From Candidatus Handelsmanbacteria bacterium (GTDB lineage Bacteria; Latescibacterota; UBA2968; UBA8231): a DNA stretch of 64,000 nt. A model generated the notes under the pieces. The model was not told the origin of the DNA and did not search any database. It saw only the letters and a program-made list of their open reading frames with translations. Both the position numbers and the translations under genes were made by a program. Location of the stretch: positions 1-64,000 of the forward strand of contig VGJS01000004.1 of NCBI GenBank assembly GCA_016867395.1. Direction: 5' to 3'. Below, in pieces: positions 1 through 8,445 of this stretch; positions within the stretch are counted from its first letter, which is position 1, and each line of letters begins with the position of its first letter.

Positions 1-16
1 CGCCAAAGGGCGGTGA

Positions 17-799
17 GTGATGGTGGCCATACTCAGGATACGCTCTTTTTTTGCCCCCAGCCATCCACAACTTCTGAACATAGCTCCGATCATCATTATC
101 GCGATGTTCTATACGGCGCACGTTTCCGTTGGCTATCTCGCCGCGGCGCTGGCCGTTTGGGGACTGCTCAGTGCCTTGAACCGCTTTCTGCGGGTGATGG
201 CGCTGGCTCCCTATCTGCTGGGCGGTGCGGTAATGTGGTTTTTTATGTTCAAGTCGGGCGTTCACGCGACGATTGCCGGCGTGATGCTGGCGTTCGCGAT
301 CCCATTCACCGCAAAAGACGAGGACACAGGATCGCCCGCCCACAGGCTAGAGCATTTCCTACACAAACCGGTTGCGCTCATTATCCTGCCGATTTTCGCG
401 CTGGCTAATACCGCGATTCCTGTCAGCGCCGACTGGATGCAACAGATATTGAGTACGAACAGCCTTGGCATCGCTGCGGGCTTGATCGTTGGGAAACCGC
501 TGGGCGTGACTCTCCTCTGCTTTGTCGCTGTTGCAAGCGGCATCTGCCGCCTGCCCCCTGATCTGAACTGGCGGCACATCGCCGGCGCAGGAATACTTGG
601 CGGCATCGGGTTTACCATGTCTATCTTCATAACGAATCTCGCCTTTGCAGGAAATGATGAGGTCATAAACGCCTCAAAAATGACCATTATTCTGAGGTCG
701 CTGACAGCGGGGTTAATTGGCTTTCTGTGGCTCCTGGCTTTAGGCAAGCGCGACGCGACGCCCCAGATAGCATCGAAACATACACATGAGGACGCATAA
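17..799 (+). pseudogene. nhaA: Na+/H+ antiporter NhaA, C-terminal fragment
   Basis: This is the C-terminal part of an NhaA-type sodium/proton antiporter, an inner-membrane protein. The frame matches the family from roughly residue 165 of about 390 to the end: IIIIAMFYT, KSGVHATIAGV (residues 79-89) and GIGFTMSIFI (196-205) are readable among several hydrophobic segments. An in-frame TGA at 14-16 lies directly before the ATG, and the two adjacent aspartates expected just ahead of IIIIAMFYT are absent, so the ion-binding half is missing or in another frame. No transport function is expected. Base composition is clearly poorer in G+C than everything to the right of about 800, which points to foreign DNA or a chimeric join. 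Confidence 0.85.
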
Positions 800-805
800 C
801 AATAG

Positions 806-1042
806 GTTTCAGCCGACGAGTTCGCGCCTGCGGCGATCACCGCGGCCAGCAACGCCGGGGGGGCGGGCAGCGTGCTGGCCTTTGCCGTGGGTTTTGGCGG
901 GTCGATGGTCTGGTTCGGCTCCTCGGCCGGGGTGGCCCTGTCCAATATCTTCCCCCAGGCCAAGTCCGTGGGGGGCTGGCATCCCCAGCCGCCGCACAAG
1001 GGGCAGGCGCCGGCCGCGGCCCTCCTCTCGTCTCCCGAGTGA
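806..1042 (+). pseudogene. C-terminal remnant of a permease, no start
   Basis: After the nhaA stop, the same frame meets a TAG at 803-805 and then stays open to the TGA at 1040-1042. It reads ITAASNAGGAGSV, then a hydrophobic stretch, then SSAGVALSN and a short polar tail. The glycine-rich helix pattern resembles the last transmembrane segment of ion-transporter-superfamily permeases, from memory of such proteins rather than a proven match. There is no start codon or upstream domain. G+C is high, like the rest of the window, so the original gene was cut at about 800-806 where the low-G+C nhaA piece begins. Confidence 0.5.
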
Positions 1043-1061
1043 TCACCGGGAAAAGGTGATC
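1041..1061. terminator. Hairpin after the permease remnant
   Basis: GATCACC at 1041-1047 and GGTGATC at 1055-1061 form a perfect 7-bp stem with a 7-nt loop, starting inside the TGA of the permease remnant. No T-run follows on either strand, so it is at best a weak terminator or a site between the convergent remnant and the FIST gene. Confidence 0.3.
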
Positions 1062-1076
1062 CGCCGCGCCGGCTGC

Positions 1077-2252
1077 TCAGGTGCGCAGGGGCCGGAAGAT
1101 CCCGAAGGAACTGGTGTACCCGTGCAGGTAGGAGGAGCCGCCCACCTGGCCGATCTCGCCGCCGCAGAAGAACCCGGCGAGGGGGACCTCGCCCAGCTGC
1201 TGCCGGAACAGATCGGAGTCGTGGTTGGGCCGCCCGTAGAGGTACTCGCCCCGGCCGGTGCAGGTGAAGAGCAGCGCCCCGGCCAGCGCGGTGGGTGCCG
1301 GGCGGGCCTGATAGCGCCGCAGCATCAGCGCCAGATCCTCGGCGGCGGTGCGGGCGTCGCGCAGGTGGAACTGCACGGTCTGGCCCTGGCGCAGGTGGTC
1401 GCCGATGGCGATGAAGTCCGGATCGCGGCCCAGGCGCATCACGTTGCGGATCAGAAAGTCGCCGCGGGCAAAATCCTCCTGCAGCTCCGAGGAGGCGATG
1501 CCCAGGTGCAGGCCGCGATTCAGCAAATCCTGGTCCTCGGGCCGAAGGCTGTGGTACAGCTCCACCAGCGCCTCGAGGGCGGGGCGGTGGTCCAGTTCCA
1601 GCAGGAACTGCTCCTGACAGCGGGTGATGGTCATGGGCTGGCCGATGGGCCGGCAGCCCTGGGCCACCACGGTGTCCACCGCCAGGTTGCCGCTCAGCGC
1701 CAGGCCGATGGCCCCTGAATCCAGGGCCGCCTGGCCCAGAAAGAGGGTATTGCCCTCGTACACCGAGGCCAGGCCGCCGATCTTGGCTCCCCCCGGATAC
1801 GCAAAGTCCAGGCCCATGAGCAGGGGACGCGGATCAAAGGTCCCCGGGTCGGCCAGCAGGAGAAGATGGGGGGGCGGCTGCGCCGGGGCGCCGATGAGAT
1901 CGAGCCACTGCTGCGGGCCGGCGTCCGGGTCGGGCAGGTCCCTCTGGATCAACTGAAAGGGCCGGACCTCGACGCCGGGCAGGGCGGCCAGGGTGAGGGA
2001 AAGGGCGGGCTGCTGCTCCAGTTCGCGGCCCCCGCCGATCACCCCGGCGGCGCTGCAACCGATCAAGGCGCGGGGGCCGAAACGCCTGTAGATCAACTCG
2101 GGGATGCGGCCATAGGCCGCCTGGTGGTGCGGGGAAACGAACAGGACGGCCAGGTCCGCCGGGCCGCCGAGAGCCGGCTTCAGTTCGCCGGCCAGTTCGT
2201 CCAGGGCGCGGTCGAGGTCGGGCGCCGCAGAAACCGCTGAGATCCACTGCAT
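1077..2252 (-). CDS. FIST domain protein (FIST_N + FIST_C)
   Basis: A stand-alone FIST protein of 391 residues. FIST domains are predicted small-ligand sensor domains, often attached to signalling proteins. The N-terminal half has the typical layout: conserved start MQWISAVSAA, DLAVLFVSPHH near residue 45, then LIGCSAAGVIGGG near 75. The C-terminal half ends with LFTCTGRGEYLYG and a Cys-Gly-Gly region (FFCGGEIG), as in FIST_C. The ATG at 2252 is chosen because AAGGAGAGAG lies just upstream; a longer start at 2288 is less likely. It is divergent from the sigma-ankyrin gene, whose start lies only about 11 bases away, so the two may share regulation. No signal peptide or membrane segment is seen. 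Confidence 0.85.
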   Translation of the reverse strand: MQWISAVSAAPDLDRALDELAGELKPALGGPADLAVLFVSPHHQAAYGRIPELIYRRFGPRALIGCSAAGVIGGGRELEQQPALSLTLAALPGVEVRPFQLIQRDLPDPDAGPQQWLDLIGAPAQPPPHLLLLADPGTFDPRPLLMGLDFAYPGGAKIGGLASVYEGNTLFLGQAALDSGAIGLALSGNLAVDTVVAQGCRPIGQPMTITRCQEQFLLELDHRPALEALVELYHSLRPEDQDLLNRGLHLGIASSELQEDFARGDFLIRNVMRLGRDPDFIAIGDHLRQGQTVQFHLRDARTAAEDLALMLRRYQARPAPTALAGALLFTCTGRGEYLYGRPNHDSDLFRQQLGEVPLAGFFCGGEIGQVGGSSYLHGYTSSFGIFRPLRT

Positions 2253-2263
2253 GTTCTCTCTCC

Positions 2264-4560
2264 TTGAAAGGCGCTGTAAGATCACCACAGCACCACACCT
2301 GGCACAAGGAGACCGCTGGCAGGGCTGACCTTGCCCGGGGCAGCCCTGCCCCCCTCATCCGCCGCGCCCAGACCGGCGACCATCAGGCGTACGCCTTGCT
2401 GGTGCGCCGCTTCCAGGACATGGCCGTGGGGTACGCCTATGCCCTGCTGGGGGATTTCCACCTGGCCGAGGACGCGGCCCAGGAGGCTTTTGTGGGGCCT
2501 GGCGCCAACTGCCCCAACTGCGGGAGGCCGCGGCTTTCCCCGGCTGGTTCCGCCGCCTTGTCTTCATGCGCTGCACCCGCCTGCGCCGCCAGCAGCTCCC
2601 GGCCCAGGCCCTGGGAGACGAGGTGAGCGCGGTGGAAGACAACCCGGCCCTGGTCCTGGAAAAAAGAGAGGCGCGGGACTGGCTGCTGCGCGCGGTTGAC
2701 CACCTGCCCCAGGAGGAGCGCCTGGCCACGGCCCTCTTCTACATCGCCGCGTATTCGCACCAGCAGACCGCCGCCTTTCTCGACCTGCCGCCCGCCACTG
2801 TCAACAACCGCCTGCGGGCTGCGCGCAAGCGCCTGAAAAAGGAGCTGCTGGCCATGGCCAAAGAAGGACTGCGGAACAACACCCCTTCGCGGGACGGGCG
2901 CTTTGCCGAGCGGGTGGCCCAACTGCTGCAGCCCGAATCCATGGGCACGGACCAGTACCAGTACGGGGTCGAGCGCGTCAACGGCCACGATGCCTGGGCC
3001 CTGTTCTGCGCCTGCGCCCTGGGGGACCTGGCGCGGGTACGCGCCCTGCTCGACCGCGATCCCCAGCTGGTCAATGCCCAGCACTGGTACCAGTTCCCCC
3101 TCCATATGGCCGTGCGCCAGGGCCACATCGAGGTCGTGCAACTGCTGCTGACCGCCGGCGCTGATCCCGGCCAGTCGCGTTTCACCTACAATTCGTGGGA
3201 CAAGCTGCTGCGCCTGGCCCAGGAGCGGGGCTACCAGGAGATCCACCGGCTGCTGGTTGCGGCGATGGTGGCTCGTTTCCGCTACGACCCGGCCTTTGCC
3301 CCCCTGGCCGAGGCGATCAAAGCGGGGGACCGGGCCCAGGTCGAGGCCCTGCTGGGCGAAAACCCCGCCCTCATCCACGCCGCCGACGCCCTGGGCAACG
3401 GCCCCCTGCACTGGGCCGCCCTCACCCGCCAACTGGAACTGATCGACCTCTTCGCCGACCGGGGCGCCGCGCTCGAAGCCCGCCGCGCCGATGGCCAGAC
3501 CCCGCTGCTGGTGGCCCGCAACGGCGACTACTGGTACCGCGGCCCCCTGCCCGCCGGAGCCCCCCCTGACCGCTGGGTCGCCATCCGCCACCTGCTGGGG
3601 CGCGGGGCCGAGTACGCCCTGAGCATCGCCTGCGCCGCCGGGGACCTGGCCAGGGTGGAGGCAATCCTGCGGGCCGAGCCGGCGCAGGCCCGCCGCCTCG
3701 ACGCGGGCGGCCGCAGCCCCCTCTCCTACGCGGCGGGCGAAGGTCGGTTGGAGGTCGTACGGCGGTTGCTCGACCTGGGCGCCCAGCCCAACCAGCCCGA
3801 GACCCTGTGCAACCACGGCGGGGCCCTCTTTGCCGCCTGCGCCGGGAACCATCTGGAGGTGGCCCGGCTCCTGCTCGCACACGGGGCTGATCCCAATGCC
3901 TATTCAGACTCGTCAGGCTGCTGCCTGGCCATTGTCAAAGATCGGCACCCGGATGTCTGTGCGCCCATGCAGGACCTGTTGCGCCACCACGGCGCCTTCG
4001 TGCCCCCGTACGCGCTCAGCAACGCGGAGCTGGCCCAGGCCATCGCTGAAAACGGACCGGCCCTGCGCGACAGCCAGTTTCTGGATACTTTGATGGCGCA
4101 CGAGGACCCGGGCCTGTGGTGCCTGGTGATGGACCAGCGCCCGGACCTGATCGAGCAACTCTGCCTCAGCGATATCTGGAGCGGCCACCACCCCACTGAT
4201 CCGGGGATTGTCCGCGCCCTGGTCGAGGCCGGCCTGGATATCAACCGCCCCAACTGGATCGGCCGCACCTTTCTCCACCGCGCCGCTGAAAAGGGCGACC
4301 TTCAGGCCGCCGCGCTGTACCTGGAATTGGGCGCCGACCTCGACGCGCTCGAACTGGAGCACAACGGCACGCCCCTGGCCGCGGCTGCGCGCCAAGGGCA
4401 GCGCGAAATAGTGCGCTTTTTGTTGGAACGCGGCGCTGACCCCAAGGCGCCGGCAGACGCCCCCTGGGCCCAGCCCCTGGTCCGGGCCGAGCAGGGAGGA
4501 CACGGGGAGATCGCCGCGCTCCTGCGGGCCCACCTGGGGGCCCGCAGGCAGGGCTCCTAG
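2264..4560 (+). CDS. ECF-type sigma factor fused to ankyrin repeats (one frameshift)
   Basis: The N-terminal part is a sigma-70 family factor. Region 2 reads LIRRAQTGDHQAYALLVRRF then HLAEDAAQEAF; region 4 reads LPQEERLATALFY and LPPATVNNRLRAARKRLKK. About 500 residues follow with some nine ankyrin repeats (for example PLHMAVRQGHIEVVQLLL and LFAACAGNHLEVARLLLAHG). The reading frame breaks at the G-run 2494-2497: frame one ends at 2626 in nonsense, while the next frame carries GAWRQLPQLREAAAFPGWF, the expected continuation of region 2. One missing G in the run explains this, by real mutation or sequencing error. The start is uncertain: TTG at 2264 is the first in-frame choice, and AAGGAG at 2307-2312 has no clear in-frame start after it. 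The ankyrin part may hold or sense a partner, which is inference. The stop overlaps the convergent neighbour as CTAG. Confidence 0.8.
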
Positions 4561-5561
4561 AGCACCACCTCGCGCAGCCCCTGATCGGCCGCCTGCTGGA
4601 TGCGCAGGGCCAGGCGCGCGGCCCGCAGCACCGCGGCGCTGTCCAGTTCCGCGGGCCGGCCCTGCACCCCGGCGAGGAAATCCTCCAGGTAGCCCCCCTC
4701 CCGCCCCGGGGGCAGGGGCAGGGAGCGCAGCTTCTCGTCGCCGGCCAGGGCCAGGCTGATCTCCCTTGCCGTGGCCGAGGTCTCGGCCACCCCCTCCCGG
4801 CCCCACAGGGTCAGCCGCCAGTACAGGGGCAGGGAATATCCCGCTTTATCCGGCGAGAAGTAGGACACATCCCCCAGCACCCCGCACCCTCCCGTCATGG
4901 TCAGCATCACCTGGCCCCCGTCGCGAAAGTGGGGGAATTGGGGGGCAAAGGCGTTCCAGGAGCGGGCCGCGTTGATCGCCCCAAACTCCAGGCCGGTGAT
5001 CCAGGGCAGGGCATCGAAGGCGTGGACGCCGATGTCGTTGAGGGTCCCCCCGTGTTTGCCCGGCTCGAAGTACCAGGCTGGCCGCGAGCCCAGCATCAGG
5101 GGATGCTGGCCGCCAAAGGAGATGGCGTGGAGCTGGCCCAGCCGGCCTTCCCGCACCAGGGCGCGCAGGCCGCGGGTGGGGGCCGCGTCGCGCATGGTCA
5201 ACATGCAGCCCACCTGCAGCCCGCCGGCGCGGGCCAGGGCAGCGATCCGGTCCAACTCGTCCAGGCGGGTACACAGGGGTTTGTCGCCGATCAGGTGCCG
5301 GCCCCTTTCCAGGGCGGCGATGGCCAGGCCCCCCCGCCGGGCGTAGTAGTCGCCCACGGCCACCGCGTCGCACCCCACCTCCTCTATCATCCGCTCGCAG
5401 GAATCGTGGGTGAAGCGAACTTGGCCGGCCAGGGCCTGGCGGGTGGGGGCATCGTTCTCGGCGGCGGCCACCACCTCGACCTCGGGGTGGCAGCCGGCCA
5501 ACTCGTACAGGCTGCGGATATGGCCGTGGCGGAAGCCGGCAACGGCGAGTTTCAAGGGCAT
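4557..5561 (-). CDS. Gfo/Idh/MocA family oxidoreductase
   Basis: A 334-residue NAD(P)-dependent oxidoreductase of the glucose-fructose oxidoreductase / inositol dehydrogenase family. The Rossmann start LAVAGFRHGHI has a variant of the usual glycine-rich loop. It is followed by VEVVAAAEND (end of strand 2) and GDKPLCTRLDEL, the position of the EKP/DKP motif that carries the active-site lysine. The second domain contains GGTLNDIGVHAFDALPWI, the usual D-x-G-x-H signature with the catalytic histidine. The likely substrate is a sugar or cyclitol, but nothing nearby fixes it. The ATG at 5561 begins MPLKLAVAG, the normal family start. Its 3' end overlaps the sigma-ankyrin stop by four bases. Confidence 0.9.
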   Translation of the reverse strand: MPLKLAVAGFRHGHIRSLYELAGCHPEVEVVAAAENDAPTRQALAGQVRFTHDSCERMIEEVGCDAVAVGDYYARRGGLAIAALERGRHLIGDKPLCTRLDELDRIAALARAGGLQVGCMLTMRDAAPTRGLRALVREGRLGQLHAISFGGQHPLMLGSRPAWYFEPGKHGGTLNDIGVHAFDALPWITGLEFGAINAARSWNAFAPQFPHFRDGGQVMLTMTGGCGVLGDVSYFSPDKAGYSLPLYWRLTLWGREGVAETSATAREISLALAGDEKLRSLPLPPGREGGYLEDFLAGVQGRPAELDSAAVLRAARLALRIQQAADQGLREVVL

Positions 5562-5759
5562 GGATCGCTTCTCCGTGGTCTGGGCAGGGGTTCAGGCCCA
5601 AGATAAGGTAGGCAGGGCGGGCGGCGGGCAACGAATATATCCCCCTCCTGCCCTGCCCTCAAGGGCACTTGCCCCTCCTGCCGCCCGCTCTTAACTTTGG
5701 ATCATCCCTCTGTTTCCACTCTCCGCACCGCTCCCCTTCCTTCACCCGACCCGAACGCC

Positions 5760-6608
5760 GTGGATTTCCACCGCATTGCCCTGATCGGCGCCGGCGCCAT
5801 GGGCTGCGGCATCGCCCAGGTGCTGCTCACCTCCGGCCTGGAGGTGGCCCTGCACGACGCCGACCCCGCGGCCCTGCAACGCGCCCTGGACCGCATTGCC
5901 GCCAGGCTGCGCCGGCAGGTGGAGAAGGGGGAGCTGGACCCCTCCGCCTGCGAAGAGGCCCTCCGGCGCCTGACACCCCTGTCCGATTGGCCCGCCCTGG
6001 CCGGGGTGGACCTGGCCATCGAAGCGGTGCCCGAGAGGCTGGCCCTCAAGCAGGAGGTTTTTGTCCGGCTCGACCTCCATTGCCGGCCCGAGGCCGTGCT
6101 GGCCAGCAACACCTCGGGGCTCGACGTGGAGGCCCTGGCCCTGGCCACCAAACGGCCCGCCCAGGTGCTGGGCCTGCACTTCTTCAACCCGCCCCCCCTC
6201 ATGCCCCTGGTCGAACTGGTGTCCACCCAGTATACCGACGCGGCGGTCCTGGCCGCGGTCGAGCAGCTGGCCCATCGCCTGGGCAAGACCCCCATCGCGG
6301 CGCAGAACCGCCCCGGTTTTGTGGTCAACCGCATCCTCTTCCCCATGATCAACGAGGCCATCTACACCCTGGCCGAGGGGGTGGCCTCGGCCGAGGACAT
6401 CGACCGGGCCATGCAGTTGGGGGCCAGCCATCCGCTGGGGCCCCTGGCCCTGGCCGATTTCGTCGGCCTCGACGTGACCCTCGACATCCTCGAATCCTTT
6501 GCCGAGCGCTTCGGCGACCCCAAGTACGCGCCCTGCCCGCTGCTGCGCGAGCTGGTGGGGCGGGGCGAGCTGGGCCGCAAGACCGGCAAGGGCTTCTTCA
6601 CCTACTGA
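5760..6608 (+). CDS. 3-hydroxyacyl-CoA dehydrogenase (3-hydroxybutyryl-CoA type)
   Basis: A single-module NAD-dependent 3-hydroxyacyl-CoA dehydrogenase of about 282 residues, the usual size for 3-hydroxybutyryl-CoA dehydrogenases. The N-terminal Rossmann loop is [13 protein letters not shown]. The family motifs [27 protein letters not shown] (with the catalytic histidine) and [18 protein letters not shown] follow, and the C-terminal domain ends [11 protein letters not shown]. It oxidises 3-hydroxyacyl-CoA in fatty-acid or butanoate metabolism. GTG at 5760 gives the normal family start; TTG at 5697 would add 21 unconserved residues, and neither has a clear ribosome binding site. The NlpC lipoprotein gene starts 5 bases after its stop, but no other beta-oxidation gene is present. 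Confidence 0.9.
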   Translation: MDFHRIALIGAGAMGCGIAQVLLTSGLEVALHDADPAALQRALDRIAARLRRQVEKGELDPSACEEALRRLTPLSDWPALAGVDLAIEAVPERLALKQEVFVRLDLHCRPEAVLASNTSGLDVEALALATKRPAQVLGLHFFNPPPLMPLVELVSTQYTDAAVLAAVEQLAHRLGKTPIAAQNRPGFVVNRILFPMINEAIYTLAEGVASAEDIDRAMQLGASHPLGPLALADFVGLDVTLDILESFAERFGDPKYAPCPLLRELVGRGELGRKTGKGFFTY

Positions 6609-6612
6609 ATCC

Positions 6613-7131
6613 ATGCCGCTGCGGGCCGCCCTCCTCCTCGTGCTCCTGAGCGGCTGCGCCGCGGCCCCGCGCTACACCCCACCCGTCCCTCCCGGCGACA
6701 AAGAGGTGGCCCGCGAGTTGGAGGCCAGGCGGCGGGCCATGCTGCGGGGCGACCGCGGCCGGCTGGTGCGGGTGGCCCAAAGCTACGTGGGGGTGCCCTA
6801 CCAGTGGGGCGGCAAGAGCCGTGCCGGCCTGGACTGCTCGGCCCTGACCAGGGCCATTTACCGCGAGGCGTACGGCCTGGAGCTGTCGGGCAACTCGCAG
6901 CAACTCTACCAACTGGGCAGCGGGGTGTCGGCCCAGGGGCAACTGCGCCCCGGCGACCTGGTCTTCTTCCGCATCTCCTCGCAGGGGCCGGGCATCTCCC
7001 ACGTGGGGGTGTACCTGGGCAAGAACCGCTTCGCCCACGCCAGCCCCTCGCTGGGCCAGGTGGTCATCGCCCCCCTCTCGACCCCCTATTTCCAGGCGCG
7101 CTACGCCGGGGCGCGCCGCCTCCTGCGGTGA
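6613..7131 (+). CDS. NlpC/P60 family lipoprotein (cell-wall peptidase)
   Basis: A 172-residue lipoprotein. The signal peptide MPLRAALLLVLLSGCAAA ends in a lipobox, placing it at the envelope after lipidation of Cys16. The NlpC/P60 domain occupies about residues 55-172 with GVPYQWGG, the catalytic cysteine in GLDCSALTR (Cys75) and the histidine in ISHVGVYLG (His130), plus FAHAS. Such enzymes cleave cross-link peptides of peptidoglycan. ATG at 6613 is chosen because it begins the signal peptide. It lies between the dehydrogenase (4-base gap) and the membrane glycosyltransferase, whose start follows its stop with no gap, so the three may be co-transcribed although functionally unlike. Confidence 0.9.
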   Translation: MPLRAALLLVLLSGCAAAPRYTPPVPPGDKEVARELEARRRAMLRGDRGRLVRVAQSYVGVPYQWGGKSRAGLDCSALTRAIYREAYGLELSGNSQQLYQLGSGVSAQGQLRPGDLVFFRISSQGPGISHVGVYLGKNRFAHASPSLGQVVIAPLSTPYFQARYAGARRLLR

Positions 7132-7134
7132 GTG

Positions 7135-8412
7135 ATGGGCCAGGCCCTGCCGCTGTGGTGCGGGCTACTCATCGAGGCCACCTGCCTGGGGCTCGTGTGG
7201 CTGGGCCCCCTCCAGACCCAGATCCCCCGCTTCTGGGCCCTGCTGCTGCCCGCCTTCCTCGCCTACCTGGCCGCCGCCTGGTGGGTGTGCCGCCGGCCCG
7301 CCGGCCCGCTGTGGTCCCTCCTGGCCCTGGCCCTACTCTTCCGCCTGACCCTGCTCTTCAGCGCCCCCAGCCTCTCGGACGACGTGTACCGCTACGTCTG
7401 GGACGGCCGGGTGCAGTTGGCCGGCATCAACCCCTACCTGTACGCCCCCGACGCCCCCGAGGTGGCCCACCTGCGCGACGGGTTGTACAGTGGCATCAAC
7501 CATAAAGACATCTCCACCATCTACCCACCCCTAGCCCAGGGTTTTTTTCTTTTAGTCTGCGCCCTGCACCTCGGCCTGTGGATGATGAAGGGCAGCCTGG
7601 TGCTGGTGGAGTTGGGACTGATCCTGCTGCTCCTGCGCATCCTGCGCCAGCGCGGCCAGGACCCGCGCCGGGTGCTTCTCTACGCCTGGAATCCCCTGCC
7701 CCTCATCGAGGTGGCCGGCAGCGGCCACCTCGACGTGCTGGCCGTCTCCCTGCTGCTCTTGGCCCTGTACTGGCTGGAGGCGGGCCGTCGGCTGCCGGCA
7801 GTGTGGGCGGCGGCCGGGGCGATCCTGGCAAAGTTCCTGCCGGTGCTGGCTCTGCCCCTGTTCTGGCGAGGTCTGCGGGGGCAAAGGCGCCTGTTGTGGT
7901 GGCTGCCCCTGCTGGTGGGGCTGGGTTTTCTCCCCTACGCCGGGGCGGGGATGCAGCTCTTCGCCGGCCTGGAGGCGTACCTGCGCCACTGGCGCTTCAA
8001 CGACGCCTTCTTCTCGCTGACCTACCAGGCCCTGGGCCAGGGCGAGCCGGCCCTGCACAAAGCCAAGCTGCTGGGCGCCGGCCTGCTGGGTCTGGTGGCG
8101 CTGTGGGCCTGGCACCGCGCACCCGACCTGTACCGGGGCGCCTTCGCCGTCCTTGGGGCCTATCTGCTGCTCACCCCCACCCTGCACCCCTGGTATCTGG
8201 TATGGGTGCTGCCCTTCCTCGCCCTCTTCCCCTCGCCGGCCTGGCTTTATCTGAGCGGCGCCGTCTTCCTTGCCTACGAGGTGCTGGGCGGCTATAGTAA
8301 CGCCGGCGTCTGGGAGGAGAAGTCCTGGGTGCTGTGGGCCCAGTTTCTGCCCTTCTGCCTGCTCCTGCTGGGCCCGCCGCTCTATCGCTGGGCGCAGCGC
8401 CGCGCCCGCTGA
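7135..8412 (+). CDS. Multi-spanning GT-C type glycosyltransferase (mannosyltransferase-like)
   Basis: A 425-residue membrane protein with roughly ten to twelve hydrophobic helices. After the first helices it carries PSLSDDVYRYVWDGRV, an acidic motif in the first outside loop typical of GT-C glycosyltransferases that use polyprenyl-phosphate sugars, then GINPYLYAP and YPPLAQGFFLL. AWNPLPLIEVAGSGHLDV and LTPTLHPWYLVWVLPF also fit the polyprenol-phosphomannose-dependent mannosyltransferase group. The role is probably transfer of a sugar to lipid or protein at the periplasmic face; the acceptor is unknown. GTG at 7132 directly precedes the ATG at 7135; the ATG is preferred. Confidence 0.8.
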   Translation: MGQALPLWCGLLIEATCLGLVWLGPLQTQIPRFWALLLPAFLAYLAAAWWVCRRPAGPLWSLLALALLFRLTLLFSAPSLSDDVYRYVWDGRVQLAGINPYLYAPDAPEVAHLRDGLYSGINHKDISTIYPPLAQGFFLLVCALHLGLWMMKGSLVLVELGLILLLLRILRQRGQDPRRVLLYAWNPLPLIEVAGSGHLDVLAVSLLLLALYWLEAGRRLPAVWAAAGAILAKFLPVLALPLFWRGLRGQRRLLWWLPLLVGLGFLPYAGAGMQLFAGLEAYLRHWRFNDAFFSLTYQALGQGEPALHKAKLLGAGLLGLVALWAWHRAPDLYRGAFAVLGAYLLLTPTLHPWYLVWVLPFLALFPSPAWLYLSGAVFLAYEVLGGYSNAGVWEEKSWVLWAQFLPFCLLLLGPPLYRWAQRRAR

Positions 8413-8445
8413 AACTTTCACGCTTGCTGGGCCGTCCTATTGCGC

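Noticed and set aside
2490..2500. Programmed frameshift in the sigma-ankyrin gene
   Set aside because: The G-run lacks a slippery heptamer and stimulating structure; a simple missing base is likelier.
2437..3882. A 481-codon open frame on the minus strand
   Set aside because: It lies opposite the sigma-ankyrin gene, has no domain and is low-complexity Gly/Gln/Ala; an artefact of high G+C.
5562..5759. Regulatory element between the oxidoreductase and dehydrogenase genes
   Set aside because: G/C-rich partial inverted repeats occur, but none is perfect or well placed.
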